In this document: positions 43,023 to 51,962 of the stretch, in pieces
How positions within the stretch are numbered: position 1 is the first letter of the stretch
Layout: the number at the start of each line of letters is the position of its first letter
Assembly: GCF_005938385.1 (NCBI RefSeq)
Contig: NZ_VCRA01000021.1
Coordinates: 55,236-119,235 of the forward strand
DNA from: Paenibacillus mesophilus
GTDB lineage: Bacteria; Bacillota; Bacilli; Paenibacillales; NBRC-103111
Length of the DNA stretch: 64,000 bases
Direction of reading: 5' to 3'
Made by a program: the position numbers and the translations under genes
The notes under the pieces: model-generated
The model's database searches: none
Seen by the model: the letters and a program-made list of their open reading frames with translations, nothing else
What the model was told of the DNA's origin: nothing

Positions 43023-44684
43023 ATGAAACGAGCGGTTAAAGTGTTGCTCAGCTTAAGTTTGATAGCGGTTCCAATGATCGCCGCATGCGGCAAGACGGAC
43101 GAGTCCGGAGGCAAGACGACGGCGGATGCCGGCAAGCAAGGAACGGGGACAAGCAAGACGGTGCCGGAGAAATACGATCCTCCGATCGAGATGACGACGG
43201 TGAACTACAGCTTCCCAACGACGAAGTTTTTTAACGGGGAAGACATCAACAACAATATTTGGACGCGGACGCTTCTGGAGAAGTACGGCATTAAGGTGAA
43301 GACGCAGTGGTACGTGCCGAACACCGAGTACGACAAGAAGACGAACCTTATGATCGCCTCCGGGGAAATTCCCGATTTCTTCGCGGCGACTCCCCAGCAG
43401 TTCCGCCAATTGTATGAAGCGGGTCAGCTGGAAGATATGACGAAGGCGTACAACGATCACGCGCCGGAATCGATCAAGAAAGTGATGCAGCAGGCCGGGG
43501 AAACGGTGCTGAAATCGGCCACGTTCGACGGCAAGCTGATGGCGATTCCATGGTCCGGGGTCGCGAAGGAAGGTCCGGCTATCCTCTGGATCCGCAAAGA
43601 CTGGAAGGAGAAGCTGAATCTGCCCGATCCGAAGACGATCGACGATCTGGTCGCGATCGCCGACGCTTTCACGAAGAAAGATCCCGACGGCAACGGCAAG
43701 GACGATACGTTCGGCCTGGCGATGGACAAGGAGCTCGGCATGGCGGCCGGGCTGATGAATGGCTTCGGCGCCTATACCGACTTCTGGATCAAGGACGCTT
43801 CGGGAAGCTTGGCCTACAGCGAAATTCAGCCGCAAATGAAGCAGGCGCTCACGAAGCTCGCCGAAATGTACAAGGCGGGGCATTTCGATCCGGAATTTAT
43901 CGTCAAGGACAGCAACAAAGTGAACGAAAGCATCGGGGGCAACAAAATCGGGATGATGATCGGCGGCCGCGGATCGGCGAACTCGCCTCTCGTCTCGCTT
44001 ACTCCGAACCAGGAATGGCAGGCGTATCCGATGCCGACGGTGGACGGGAAGCCGTTCAAGGCGCAGCTGCCGCTCAACATTTTCAGCTATTACTGGGTCG
44101 TGAAGAAAGGAACGAAAAACCCGGAAGCGATATTCAAGATGATGGACTTCTGGCTGCAGACCTACTACTACAACAAGTCCGAAGAAGTGTATTACAAATA
44201 TATCGTGCCAAGCAAGGAAGACGGGTCGGCGCTCTGGACGTATTCGCCGGTCAAAATTTATTTGCCCGACAACAATATCGAGAACTACCGCCAAGCGACC
44301 GCCGTACTGGACGGCAAGGTTAAGCCCGAGGAGCTCGCTCCGGAACGCAAGAAAGTATATGACCGGATCATGCTGTACAAGGGCGGCCAGAAAAACTTGT
44401 GGGGCGAATTCGCGCAGAACGGCCCCGGCGGGTCGGCCGGCATCATCGACCAAATCATCAAGGAAGACCGGTTCGTGCCGAACCAGTTCTACACGACGCC
44501 GACGGCGACGATGGCCGAGCGCAACGAGCAGCTGAAGAAGCTGAGAAACGAAACGTTCGTCAAAATCGTAACCGGCAATTTGGGACTCGACGCGTTCGAC
44601 AAATACGTAGCCGATTGGAAGAAGCAGGGCGGGGACATCATTACGAAAGAAGTAAACGACTGGTACGCCACGCAGAAAAAATAA
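43023..44684 (+). CDS. Extracellular solute-binding lipoprotein, LplA/YtcQ type
   Basis: A 553-residue lipoprotein with lipobox MIAA-Cys22, delivering an oligosaccharide to the permeases encoded downstream. It is highly similar to the SBP at 27963 over the full length (KYDPPIEMTTV, GIKVKTQWYVPNTEY, PDFFAATPQQFRQL, NNIENYRQATAVL, NGPGGSAGIIDQII). The ATG has GAAAGGGG upstream. The permease genes start about 310 bases later behind their own promoter that copies part of this gene's control region. This is the one complete importer set in the window, apart from the ATPase, which is usually a shared MsmX/UgpC-type protein. Confidence 0.92.
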   Translation: MKRAVKVLLSLSLIAVPMIAACGKTDESGGKTTADAGKQGTGTSKTVPEKYDPPIEMTTVNYSFPTTKFFNGEDINNNIWTRTLLEKYGIKVKTQWYVPNTEYDKKTNLMIASGEIPDFFAATPQQFRQLYEAGQLEDMTKAYNDHAPESIKKVMQQAGETVLKSATFDGKLMAIPWSGVAKEGPAILWIRKDWKEKLNLPDPKTIDDLVAIADAFTKKDPDGNGKDDTFGLAMDKELGMAAGLMNGFGAYTDFWIKDASGSLAYSEIQPQMKQALTKLAEMYKAGHFDPEFIVKDSNKVNESIGGNKIGMMIGGRGSANSPLVSLTPNQEWQAYPMPTVDGKPFKAQLPLNIFSYYWVVKKGTKNPEAIFKMMDFWLQTYYYNKSEEVYYKYIVPSKEDGSALWTYSPVKIYLPDNNIENYRQATAVLDGKVKPEELAPERKKVYDRIMLYKGGQKNLWGEFAQNGPGGSAGIIDQIIKEDRFVPNQFYTTPTATMAERNEQLKKLRNETFVKIVTGNLGLDAFDKYVADWKKQGGDIITKEVNDWYATQKK

Positions 44685-44993
44685 TACGAAAAGCACCAAA
44701 TCCACGAGAGGCGCAGCGACTGCGCCTTTCGGAATTTCAGGCGGAGGAACCCCTATTCCTCGCCGCAGCGGCTATTCCGAAACGGTTCGGCGAGGGATTT
44801 CCTGCGCATCGGAATAAAAGTGGCGAAACGGATCGTTGTACCCCGAACGTATCGCGGCTACGATGGGATTACCGACAGCGGGCCGATTGACGCCCGGGTA
44901 GCCGGATAGGACGAGCGGCTACTTGCAATCAAGGACATCGCGGAAAGGGGCATACGATTGCTATGAAGCAGAGAAGAGAGGGGGGCGACGGCT
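44685..44993 (+). promoter_or_regulatory. Intergenic region with second copy of the activator/promoter module
   Basis: No gene is supported here. TTGTAC (44836-44841), a 17-base spacer and TACGAT (44859-44864) form a promoter for the permease pair. The 31 bases from 44811 to the -35 box match 26 positions of 42890-42920. CTATTCC sequences at about 44752 and 44772 are inverted GGAATA motifs and may be further half-sites. Permease expression can thus be set by the same regulator, independently of read-through from the SBP. Confidence 0.55.
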
Positions 44994-45902
44994 GTGAAGG
45001 CGATACTTAGCGCGAAGCGGCTGAGAGAGCTGCCGCTCCATCTGATGATATTGCCGGGCGCCATCATCGTGTTCATCTATCATTACATTCCGATGGGCGG
45101 ACTCGTCATGGCGTTCCAGAAATATATTCCGGCCAAAGGCATTTTCGGCTCGGAGTGGGTAGGGCTGCGCAATTTCGCTTACGTGTTCAGCTTGCCGAGC
45201 ACGATGGAAGTGTTCTGGAATACGCTGTTTATCGCGATGATGAAAATCGTGGCAGGGCTCGTTGCGCCGATCGCGACCGCGCTGCTGCTGAACGAAATCG
45301 GCAAAGCCGCCTTCAAGCGGACGGTGCAGACGCTCGTTTACTTGCCGCACTTTTTATCGTGGACGATATTGGCCGGTATTTTGATCGACATTTTGTCGCC
45401 GGGCCAAGGGATCGTCAATAAGGTGCTCGGCTTGGCGGGCATCGAACCGATCTTTTTCCTCGGGGACAACAACTGGTTTCCTTATACGATTGTCATCTCC
45501 AATGAATGGAAGGAGTTCGGCTTCAGCACGATCGTCTATTTGGCCGCATTGTCGGGCGTAGACCCGTCGCTGTACGAGTCGGCCGTTATCGACGGTGCGG
45601 GGCGTTGGCGGCAGACGTGGCACATTACGCTGCCCGGCATCCGGCCGGTTATCATCTTGCTCATGACGCTCAGTCTGGGGCAAATTTTGAATGCGGGCTT
45701 CGAGCAGGTGTTCAACCTGTACAGCCCTTACGTGTACGAGAGCGGGGACATTATCGATACGATGGTATACCGGATGGGGCTCGAGAACGCTCAATACAGC
45801 CTGGCGACCGCAGTCGGGCTGCTGAAATCGGTCGTATCGCTCGTCATGATCTCGGTATCGTATTTGCTCGCTTACCGATTGGCCAATTATCGCATCTTCT
45901 AG
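44994..45902 (+). CDS. Carbohydrate ABC transporter permease, LplB type
   Basis: A 302-residue membrane protein with six hydrophobic segments (MetI-like fold). The cytoplasmic EAA loop that contacts the ATPase is ESAVIDGAGRWRQTWHITLPGIRPVI at about residues 197-222. The N-terminal LHLMILPGAIIVFIYHYIPMGGLVMAFQKYIP is typical of LplB/UgpA-like sugar permeases. GTG start with GAGGGGGGCGACG upstream. It pairs with the next gene, 18 bases downstream. Confidence 0.93.
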   Translation: MKAILSAKRLRELPLHLMILPGAIIVFIYHYIPMGGLVMAFQKYIPAKGIFGSEWVGLRNFAYVFSLPSTMEVFWNTLFIAMMKIVAGLVAPIATALLLNEIGKAAFKRTVQTLVYLPHFLSWTILAGILIDILSPGQGIVNKVLGLAGIEPIFFLGDNNWFPYTIVISNEWKEFGFSTIVYLAALSGVDPSLYESAVIDGAGRWRQTWHITLPGIRPVIILLMTLSLGQILNAGFEQVFNLYSPYVYESGDIIDTMVYRMGLENAQYSLATAVGLLKSVVSLVMISVSYLLAYRLANYRIF

Positions 45903-45920
45903 AGAAAGGGGGAACCGGAG

Positions 45921-46805
45921 GTGGTCGAACATCCGTCATTAGGCCGCAAGCTGTTCGTCGCAGGTAACTATTTCTTTTTGGCGTTTCTCGCCTTCCTATG
46001 CCTGTTTCCTATCATCCATGTGCTCGCGGTATCGTTCAGCTCAAGCTCCGCCGCGGCAGCGGGAAAAGTCGGGCTGTGGCCGGTCGAGTTTAATTTCAAA
46101 GCTTACGAGTTCGTCATCCGCAAAGTGGAATTTACCCGGTCGTTCGGCGTGTCGCTGCAGCGGCTTGTGCTGGGAACGGTCATCAACATGGTGATGTGCG
46201 TGCTGATCGCTTATCCGCTGTCCAAGGAGTCGCGCGATTTCAAAATGCGCACGATTTACGTCTGGTACTTCTTCCTTACCGTCTTGTTCGGCGGGGGGCT
46301 TATTCCGACTTATATGACCGTGAAGCATACCGGGCTGATGGACACGATCTGGGCGCTTGTGCTGCCGGGAGCGGTTCCGGTGTTCAACGTCATTTTGCTG
46401 CTCAACTTTTTCCGGGCGCTGCCGAAGGAGCTGGAGGAGGCCGCCTTTATCGACGGCGCGGGGCATATGCGCACGCTGTGGAGCTTGTTTATCCCGCTGT
46501 CCAAGCCGGTGCTCGCGACGGTGCTGCTATTTACGATGGTCGGCCACTGGAACGCCTGGTTCGACGGGCTCATCTATATGAACGACCCGATCAACTATCC
46601 GCTTCAGAGCTACTTGCAAACCGTCATTATCCAGCAGGATATGAGCGCCATGTCGGACAATGAGGTGGAGCTGATGAAGGAGCTGTCGAACCAGACGGTC
46701 AAAGCGGCGCAAATCTTCCTCGGCGCGCTCCCGATCCTGGCGGTGTATCCGTTCCTGCAGCGGTTTTTCGTCAAAGGGATCGTGCTCGGCAGTGTCAAAG
46801 GATGA
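45921..46805 (+). CDS. Carbohydrate ABC transporter permease, LplC/YtcP type
   Basis: A 294-residue membrane protein with six hydrophobic segments. The EAA loop is EEAAFIDGAGHMRTLWSLFIPLSKPV at about residues 172-197. The N-terminus (NYFFLAFLAFLCLFPIIHVLAVSFSS) and the C-terminal PILAVYPFLQRFFVKGIVLGSVKG are hallmarks of this permease class. GTG start, AGAAAGGGGGA upstream. It ends the importer operon. No ATPase gene follows; a shared one elsewhere is expected. Confidence 0.93.
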   Translation: MVEHPSLGRKLFVAGNYFFLAFLAFLCLFPIIHVLAVSFSSSSAAAAGKVGLWPVEFNFKAYEFVIRKVEFTRSFGVSLQRLVLGTVINMVMCVLIAYPLSKESRDFKMRTIYVWYFFLTVLFGGGLIPTYMTVKHTGLMDTIWALVLPGAVPVFNVILLLNFFRALPKELEEAAFIDGAGHMRTLWSLFIPLSKPVLATVLLFTMVGHWNAWFDGLIYMNDPINYPLQSYLQTVIIQQDMSAMSDNEVELMKELSNQTVKAAQIFLGALPILAVYPFLQRFFVKGIVLGSVKG

Positions 46806-46822
46806 GCGGACGGCCGGCATGG

Positions 46823-46868
46823 GCCGGGCTCCGGCTTCGCGATTGCGGGCCGGATGCCCGGCTTTTTT
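46823..46868 (+). terminator. Rho-independent terminator of the importer operon
   Basis: GCCGGGC (46823-46829) pairs with GCCCGGC (46856-46862), with inner CCGG pairing, followed by six T residues. Confidence 0.85.
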
Positions 46869-46915
46869 GTTGCATAGGAAATTATGCGAAGCTAATTTTT
46901 GTGCACAATGGGGGC

Positions 46916-46968
46916 TCCCCCAGAAGTAATCGGAATCGGCATCGGAGGCCAGCTTCACTTCTGGGGGA
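46916..46968. repeat. Inverted repeat, 12-bp perfect arms
   Basis: TCCCCCAGAAGT (46916-46927) and ACTTCTGGGGGA (46957-46968) are perfect inverses around a 29-base loop. No T run follows on either strand, so it is only a possible terminator for the minus-strand glyoxalase remnant. Confidence 0.5.
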
Positions 46969-46988
46969 TTTGTTCGGCAATAGCCTAC

Positions 46989-47405
46989 TTATTCGTAATA
47001 CCAGTCGTGCTCCTTCGTATAGCCGCTCCAAGCGATGAGCGTGTTCCCGTTTACATCCCGGAACCGGAAAGTCCATCCGCAGCCCGGACCGCCCTCGACG
47101 TCGCTTGCTTCGATGCCGGCTTCCGTCAAGTCGCGATGAAGCTGTCTAATATCGGATACTCGGATGCACGCCCGGACTCTGTAGTGGTCCGGGTCTTTCA
47201 CGTACCAGTAGCTCGTCTCGTCCGTCGGGTCGGGGCGGAACAAACAGATTCGGAAGCCGGAAGGCAGCTTCAGCTCCGCTATTCATTTGGCCGGTGGAAC
47301 AAGCTCGAATCCCAAATGCCGCGAATACCATTCTACGGATTGCGCAATATCTCTTACGGGAATTTCCAAGGTGAAATCTTTGATTATCGCTTCGGTCGGG
47401 TTCAT
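46989..47405 (-). pseudogene. Glyoxalase/bleomycin-resistance (VOC) protein with in-frame TGA
   Basis: From an ATG at 47405 with GGAGGAACCGACG upstream, the frame reads a VOC-fold protein (DFTLEIPVRDIAQSVEWYSRHLGFELVPPAK). It meets TGA at codon 41 (47285-47283) and then continues in the same frame as IAELKLPSGFRICLFRPDPTDETSYWYVKD to the end (RFRDVNGNTLIAWSGY). Length without the stop would be 138 residues, normal for the family. There is no frameshift; a single nonsense codon breaks the gene. It probably is a recent pseudogene, unless the stop is suppressed or a sequencing error. It is the last gene of the minus-strand run from 50321. Confidence 0.8.
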
Positions 47406-47583
47406 CGTCGGTTCCTCCTTAAGTAAGTTTCATTAAGAAGATGCCGGCTGGGTAAAAAAGCTGACATGATTAATGAACAAAGGGAGGAGAGAGAGCAGGG
47501 GAGAAATAACGGTCTTTTGGAGCTCTTATCCAAGTAAACTTTGGAACTTCCAAATCCGTGATACCATCCGAACGTCCCCTGAA

Positions 47584-47739
47584 CTAAACCGGCCAGCTCT
47601 GTTCGCGAACCAACCGCTTAAGGAGCCTAAGCCGGCGATCGAAATATACGTCGTTCAAGTTGCCGTATGTCCACTCGTCGGCGTGTTGGCAGTGGAGCCC
47701 CATGAGCCAAAGCTGCCGGGTGGCGACGAAGTAAGGGAT
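47584..47739 (-). pseudogene. C-terminal remnant of the phosphotransferase, separated by in-frame TAG
   Basis: Directly after the TAG stop of the next gene upstream (47742-47740) the same frame continues as IPYFVATRQLWLMGLHCQHA and about 30 further residues to TAG at 47586-47584. The segment fits the usual C-terminal helices of aminoglycoside-phosphotransferase-family proteins. It shows that the upstream gene was once about 330 residues long. The gap 47406-47583 between this remnant and the glyoxalase shows nothing else. Confidence 0.75.
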
Positions 47740-48576
47740 CTAGTCCGCATCGGGCCCGGCCAACGGCCTCACTTGCCGGTAAGCGTCATAATAAGCATGC
47801 CACAGCCGAAGTGCGGCGTTTTGATCCGGCATATCCCGAGTGGTCCAATTGAACACGGCCACGTCATAAGCCGGCCATCCGGGACCTTCGCAATCGAAGT
47901 CGAAAAATGTTACTCGTCCCTCGTCGTCGATATGGCAGTTGCCGCCGTTCAAATCACCGTGGCACAATCCACGCGTCAAGGAGGGGGCTATGGCGTCGAG
48001 ATGCTGATATAGGAAGCGCCACATACGGCTAACGAAGGTCATGTCGTCGGGGCGGTGTTCCAGTAAAGGCAATATACAAGGCACCCGGTCGTCCAGTAAA
48101 TGGCGCAGGTCGATCGGATAACGTCGATGGCTTGACTCGTACGATTCCATCGATTGATGCAGTCCGGCTGCCGCTTGCCCGTACCTTTCGGCGACTTCGG
48201 GCGTAAGCGATCGTGAAGCGCCAGGGGCGTATGTAAACAAGGCAATGTACCTCGCGCCTTCGGGGGCCGCAACCTCCGTTATGAATTCGCCGTCTTGGCG
48301 GGCAACGGGAGCCGCAACCCCCGCTCCTTGCTCCTGAAGATGCCGCAGCAGGTCCAGCTCGTGCCGTATATCCGGCAATGTACGGTGACCGTGCCGGTAA
48401 GCCCGGAGAATGTAAGGCGTACCCTCGACCCGGATGAGGTAGGTATCGTTCATGCCTCGGACGAGCAGGCGGCAATCCGCCGGTGTTTCCCCGAAATGGA
48501 GGGGCAATACTTCAGCCGCGAGCGCACGCTGCGACAAGACGGAATGCGTCACCGGAAACAAACTCAAGCGAGTCAC
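47740..48576 (-). CDS. Aminoglycoside phosphotransferase (APH) family protein, truncated by an amber codon
   Basis: A 278-residue kinase-fold protein. GTG start at 48576 overlaps the stop of the GNAT gene (GTGA), indicating translational coupling. Seen are the N-lobe (YLIRVEGTPYILRAYRHGHR), the catalytic Brenner-type motif CHGDLNGGNCHID at about residues 209-221 and the metal-binding FFDFDCEGPG. Both core motifs are intact. The frame ends at TAG, but homologous sequence continues in frame for about 52 codons. The protein thus lacks its last helices and may be unstable. Such proteins phosphorylate small molecules, not always antibiotics; the substrate is unknown. Confidence 0.8.
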   Translation of the reverse strand: MTRLSLFPVTHSVLSQRALAAEVLPLHFGETPADCRLLVRGMNDTYLIRVEGTPYILRAYRHGHRTLPDIRHELDLLRHLQEQGAGVAAPVARQDGEFITEVAAPEGARYIALFTYAPGASRSLTPEVAERYGQAAAGLHQSMESYESSHRRYPIDLRHLLDDRVPCILPLLEHRPDDMTFVSRMWRFLYQHLDAIAPSLTRGLCHGDLNGGNCHIDDEGRVTFFDFDCEGPGWPAYDVAVFNWTTRDMPDQNAALRLWHAYYDAYRQVRPLAGPDAD

Positions 48577-49514
48577 GCTCCCTCGATCCTTTTTTCCAGT
48601 CGGATTTCACTGGAGTAGGGCAGCCATCCCAATTTATCGTTCACCGCTTTCATCGGGATATTCACATTGCGGTAGGAAGTATAGATCCCCTTATATCCCG
48701 ACGCTTTGGCATATTCGATCCCTTTCACTTTTAGAGCGGTCGCCACTCCTTTGCCGCGATATTCTCCAAGCGTAGCGGTAGGACCTTGCATGGCATGTTC
48801 GGAATCCTGCTCCATTCTCATCAGCTGACTATAACCTACGTATTTGTCCTCCGTTCTGGCTATGAAGAAAGCTTCCGGAATGTTGTCCTTGTGCGTCAAC
48901 CACTTATCGTTTGGAGGAGCGGGAGGCAAGAGCGGCTCTGACGGATAATCGGCCCACGTCATGCTGTTAAGCGTTTGCAGCTTGGGAAACCAATCTTTGT
49001 CGCGAATCTGTTCGCGTGCCATCGTCGTAATCGTAATTCCTTGCGATCGCAATCTGTTCTCCAGTTCCGCGTATGGCGCAAGATCGGCGTCCGCCGCACC
49101 TAAATAAGTGTGAACCATTCGATGATTTTCCGCGAAACCGTACTTCTCATAAAAATGAAGCAGCCGTGTCTGGTCGTCAAATGTTCTTGCTTGAACGGCA
49201 TAAGGATGGATCCGGTGTATATCGTCGGTTATCTTATCAAAAAGGGCATCGACCGCAAGCTCGTTTCGGTATTCGCGGCGGAATAAGATTTCAACCTTCA
49301 ATATCAAATTCGGAGAGGCGTACTGCTCCCATAACAAACCATAACCGGCCGTTTGCCCTTCATGATCGGTTACGACGTACTTCTTAAGCATGCGGCTGTC
49401 CTTCATATCGGAAACTAATGAAAACGAGCCCGGTTTCTTCGCATATACCGACCGGCTGACCGCCGTAACTTGCCCGAAATCTTCCTCATCACATTCGCGA
49501 ACGGTATAAGACAT
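48573..49514 (-). CDS. GNAT-family N-acetyltransferase
   Basis: A 313-residue protein with two GNAT-like halves. The N-terminal half (residues about 1-150, YTVRECDEEDFGQV, HEGQTAGYGLLWEQY) and the C-terminal half (about 160-310) both resemble the fold. The acetyl-CoA loop is best seen in the second half: LGEYRGKGVATALKVKGIEYAKASGY (R/QxxGxG/A form: RGKGVA). It uses acetyl-CoA to acylate an amine; the acceptor is unknown. It lies six bases after the methyltransferase gene and overlaps the APH gene, so the three form one transcription unit. Confidence 0.88.
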   Translation of the reverse strand: MSYTVRECDEEDFGQVTAVSRSVYAKKPGSFSLVSDMKDSRMLKKYVVTDHEGQTAGYGLLWEQYASPNLILKVEILFRREYRNELAVDALFDKITDDIHRIHPYAVQARTFDDQTRLLHFYEKYGFAENHRMVHTYLGAADADLAPYAELENRLRSQGITITTMAREQIRDKDWFPKLQTLNSMTWADYPSEPLLPPAPPNDKWLTHKDNIPEAFFIARTEDKYVGYSQLMRMEQDSEHAMQGPTATLGEYRGKGVATALKVKGIEYAKASGYKGIYTSYRNVNIPMKAVNDKLGWLPYSSEIRLEKRIEGA

Positions 49515-49520
49515 ACTTCA

Positions 49521-50321
49521 TCAGCCCTCCGCTCTTTTCCGAGCACATAATGACAACCATTGGGGCAGTGCCATCAAGGGGGTTTGTTTCCAATCATAGA
49601 GGCGATCCAGCTTCCCTTCTCTTGTCCCGCTCGTTTCATGCCAGAACGTATCGTACTCCGCATAAGATTCCTTAATCATCTGCAAGCAAAAGCCCGAGTC
49701 CGCCAAAGCGTTCATTATATCTTCCATTCTCCAATGATAGGTGGAAAGCTCGGTAAAAGGCCCCGTCGCATCATAAGGCTTTCGGATGGCGATAGTCTCG
49801 GTATTTTCTTCGAACGGACGCATAAAGGGGTGTACGTCGTACATGACATAGAGTCCCTCATCCTTCAAGACGCCATGGAAATTGCGATACATGGAAGGCA
49901 AGTCCGAAATCCAAGTGTGGACACCGTTGGAAGTGTAAACCAAATCATATTCGTTTCTTTTGATTTTGTCGAAACGCATGCAATCCTCGCACACGAATTC
50001 GATGTGCAGGCCGATTTCCCGGGCAATTCGGGCCGCATTCTCAAGCTGCCGTTCCGAAAGATCGACTGACGTGACTTGCGCCCCCATCAAGCAAAAAGCG
50101 AATACGGCATGATTGTCCCCGCTGGCCGGCACGCATACTTTCTTCCCTTTCAAGTCCGGATAGTACTTGCTGATTAAAGAAAAGGTTGTTTGATGGAAAG
50201 CCGTTTCCGGATTGTTCATGATTCGGCCGATCCTGTCCGCCGTGCCGTATTTGTCATACCATTTGTCGGACCAGCTGTTCCAGGCGTTCTTGATAACTGA
50301 ATTTGTTTCGAAATCTCCCAT
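49521..50321 (-). CDS. SAM-dependent methyltransferase, class I
   Basis: A 266-residue cytoplasmic enzyme. Motif I appears as KKVCVPASGDNHAVFAFCLMGAQVTSVDLSERQLENAARIA, an atypical VPASGDN version of the SAM loop with the acidic VDLSE at the end of strand 2. The FDLVYT-like motif is NEYDLVYTSNGVHTWI. The C-terminal half (YHWRMEDIMNALADSGFCLQMIKE) is typical of small-molecule methyltransferases. It heads the minus-strand group of modifying enzymes (methyl-, acetyl-, phosphotransferase, glyoxalase). The start ATG has GGAGGTAACCT upstream. Substrate unknown. Confidence 0.88.
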   Translation of the reverse strand: MGDFETNSVIKNAWNSWSDKWYDKYGTADRIGRIMNNPETAFHQTTFSLISKYYPDLKGKKVCVPASGDNHAVFAFCLMGAQVTSVDLSERQLENAARIAREIGLHIEFVCEDCMRFDKIKRNEYDLVYTSNGVHTWISDLPSMYRNFHGVLKDEGLYVMYDVHPFMRPFEENTETIAIRKPYDATGPFTELSTYHWRMEDIMNALADSGFCLQMIKESYAEYDTFWHETSGTREGKLDRLYDWKQTPLMALPQWLSLCARKRAEG

Positions 50322-50492
50322 TAGGTTACCTCCTTGTCCACCGATCGTCCTGCCGATTTATGGTGCGGTAACCTGATTTTACAATGCCTTGCAGCCGACA
50401 TCGTACGTCATGAATCACTATAACCAAAAAATATTGCCATACAGCGCAAACAACAGGCCGCCGCGGCAGCCTGTCGCTCAAAAAGTAAACGT

Positions 50493-51914
50493 CTAATCGG
50501 AATCGCCGGATAACCGGGATAGCTGTTCCAGCAAAGCGTCTTCATCGGTCATGTCCGACCAATACATCTTCAGCTGATGATGCAGCGGCTGCAGCAGCCG
50601 GATCGGCAGCCCCAAATCGGCGTGCCATCGGTAGGAGGGGATGATTTCGCGGAACAGCCGGAAATGCTCCGGCCGATTCAGGCCGTCATCCTTGTGCACG
50701 GCGGCTTCGGCGGCTGGCTTCGAAGCGGGTATGCTTAGCGTGCGCTCCCGCAACAACTGCTGCGCATGGCGGGAGGCGGCGTAGCTCGCGAACAGCTTGA
50801 CCGCTTCCTTGTGCTTGGAGCGGCCGCTAGCCAGCAGCCCGATCGCGATGGCGAGTGTTGCCGGTGTACGGGAAGCCGCGGGATACGGAACCGGCGCGAT
50901 ATCGTAACGGACGCCGGAGCGCTTCAAATCGTTCAGGCTGTTGTAGGTGGCGAGCTGCATCGATACTTTTCCTTCCGCGAACAGGCGGCTCGCTTCCGGC
51001 TCGTTTTCCGGCAAATAAGAAGGGAATACGTCGCGGTTGCGGGTAATATCGCCGTACAGGCGGATGCCTTCCATCAGCTTCGCCCCGTCGGTCGGGCTGT
51101 AGCCCCCTTCGGCGTTTCGTTCGAACCGAGCTCCGGACTGAAGCAGAAAGAGCGGCCAACGATTCTCCGACAGCTGGAAAAAGTGGAAGCCGTGCCGCCG
51201 GCCCGGGATCGCGAGCTTCGCCGCCGCTCGCAGCAAGTGCTCCCAAGTCCAACTGGAGTCGGGCGTAAGGATGCCGGCTTCAGCGAAATGGTCCTTGTTA
51301 TAGCATAACACGACCGGGCTGAACAGGAGCGGGCTTACGAGCGGAGTCCCATTCACGGAGAAAGCTTCTGTCAGAAAAGGATACGTGTCCCCGTCAACGG
51401 GCAGCGGTTCCAGTAGCCCGGTCCATCCTTGCCCGACGAAGTCGGAGAAATCCGAATGATTCACGGTAAACAGATCGACCGATTCGTTCTCGATGCATTC
51501 CCGGACCGTGTCGGAGAAGAAGCGGTTTGCGGTAATGCCGAGCGCTTTACCCGCGACTGGCTGAACCCGGATTGCCGGATACTCCCGGTGAAAATCTTCC
51601 AGCAGCGTGGAAAACTCCAAATCGCGCTCGATGGAAGGGTGGCAGGCGATCGTAATCGTCGTCCGCTCCCGGTCCGATACGGCGATGACCCGGCTTCCCA
51701 CCTTGTCGACTTTCACGATAAGTCCTTCTTCGACAAGCGCTTCGAGCCCTTTGCGCACCGAGTTGTTGCTGAGCTGAAACTGTTTGGCCAGCGCGCTTTC
51801 CGAGGGCAGGTAGTCGTTCTCGGCATAAGTGCCGTTCAAGATGCGTCCGCGCAGCTGGTGGATCATATGCTCCAGCCGTGCGCCGAACGTCCTTCGGCTA
51901 ATTCGTGCTGACAT
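50493..51914 (-). CDS. GntR-type regulator with fused solute-binding-protein sensor domain
   Basis: A 473-residue cytoplasmic protein. The ATG at 51914 has GGGGAG eight bases upstream and is preferred over 51953. Residues about 8-75 are a GntR winged HTH (LRGRILNGTYAENDYLPSESALAKQFQLSNNSVRKGLEALVEEGLIVKV). Residues about 85-430 have the fold of an extracellular sugar-binding protein (TITIACHPSIERDLEFSTLLEDFHREYPAIRV, VVLCYNKDHFAEAGILTPDSSWTWEHLL, KEAVKLFASYAASR), but there is no signal peptide or lipobox. The SBP domain should serve as the cytoplasmic ligand sensor. It is divergent from an alcohol dehydrogenase gene, its likely target, with 11-bp direct repeats in the gap. Confidence 0.88.
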   Translation of the reverse strand: MSARISRRTFGARLEHMIHQLRGRILNGTYAENDYLPSESALAKQFQLSNNSVRKGLEALVEEGLIVKVDKVGSRVIAVSDRERTTITIACHPSIERDLEFSTLLEDFHREYPAIRVQPVAGKALGITANRFFSDTVRECIENESVDLFTVNHSDFSDFVGQGWTGLLEPLPVDGDTYPFLTEAFSVNGTPLVSPLLFSPVVLCYNKDHFAEAGILTPDSSWTWEHLLRAAAKLAIPGRRHGFHFFQLSENRWPLFLLQSGARFERNAEGGYSPTDGAKLMEGIRLYGDITRNRDVFPSYLPENEPEASRLFAEGKVSMQLATYNSLNDLKRSGVRYDIAPVPYPAASRTPATLAIAIGLLASGRSKHKEAVKLFASYAASRHAQQLLRERTLSIPASKPAAEAAVHKDDGLNRPEHFRLFREIIPSYRWHADLGLPIRLLQPLHHQLKMYWSDMTDEDALLEQLSRLSGDSD

Positions 51915-51962
51915 TGCAATGTCTCCCCACAAGCATGTATAGTTGATTGCCACTATTATAAC

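Noticed and set aside
43053..44705. 550-codon open frame antisense to the SBP at 43023
   Set aside because: It mirrors the sense gene, has no ribosome-binding site and a composition rich in Arg, Val and His typical of antisense frames in G+C-rich DNA.
47473..48012. 179-codon plus-strand frame opposite the phosphotransferase
   Set aside because: Lies over the conserved catalytic motifs of the minus-strand gene; no family match.
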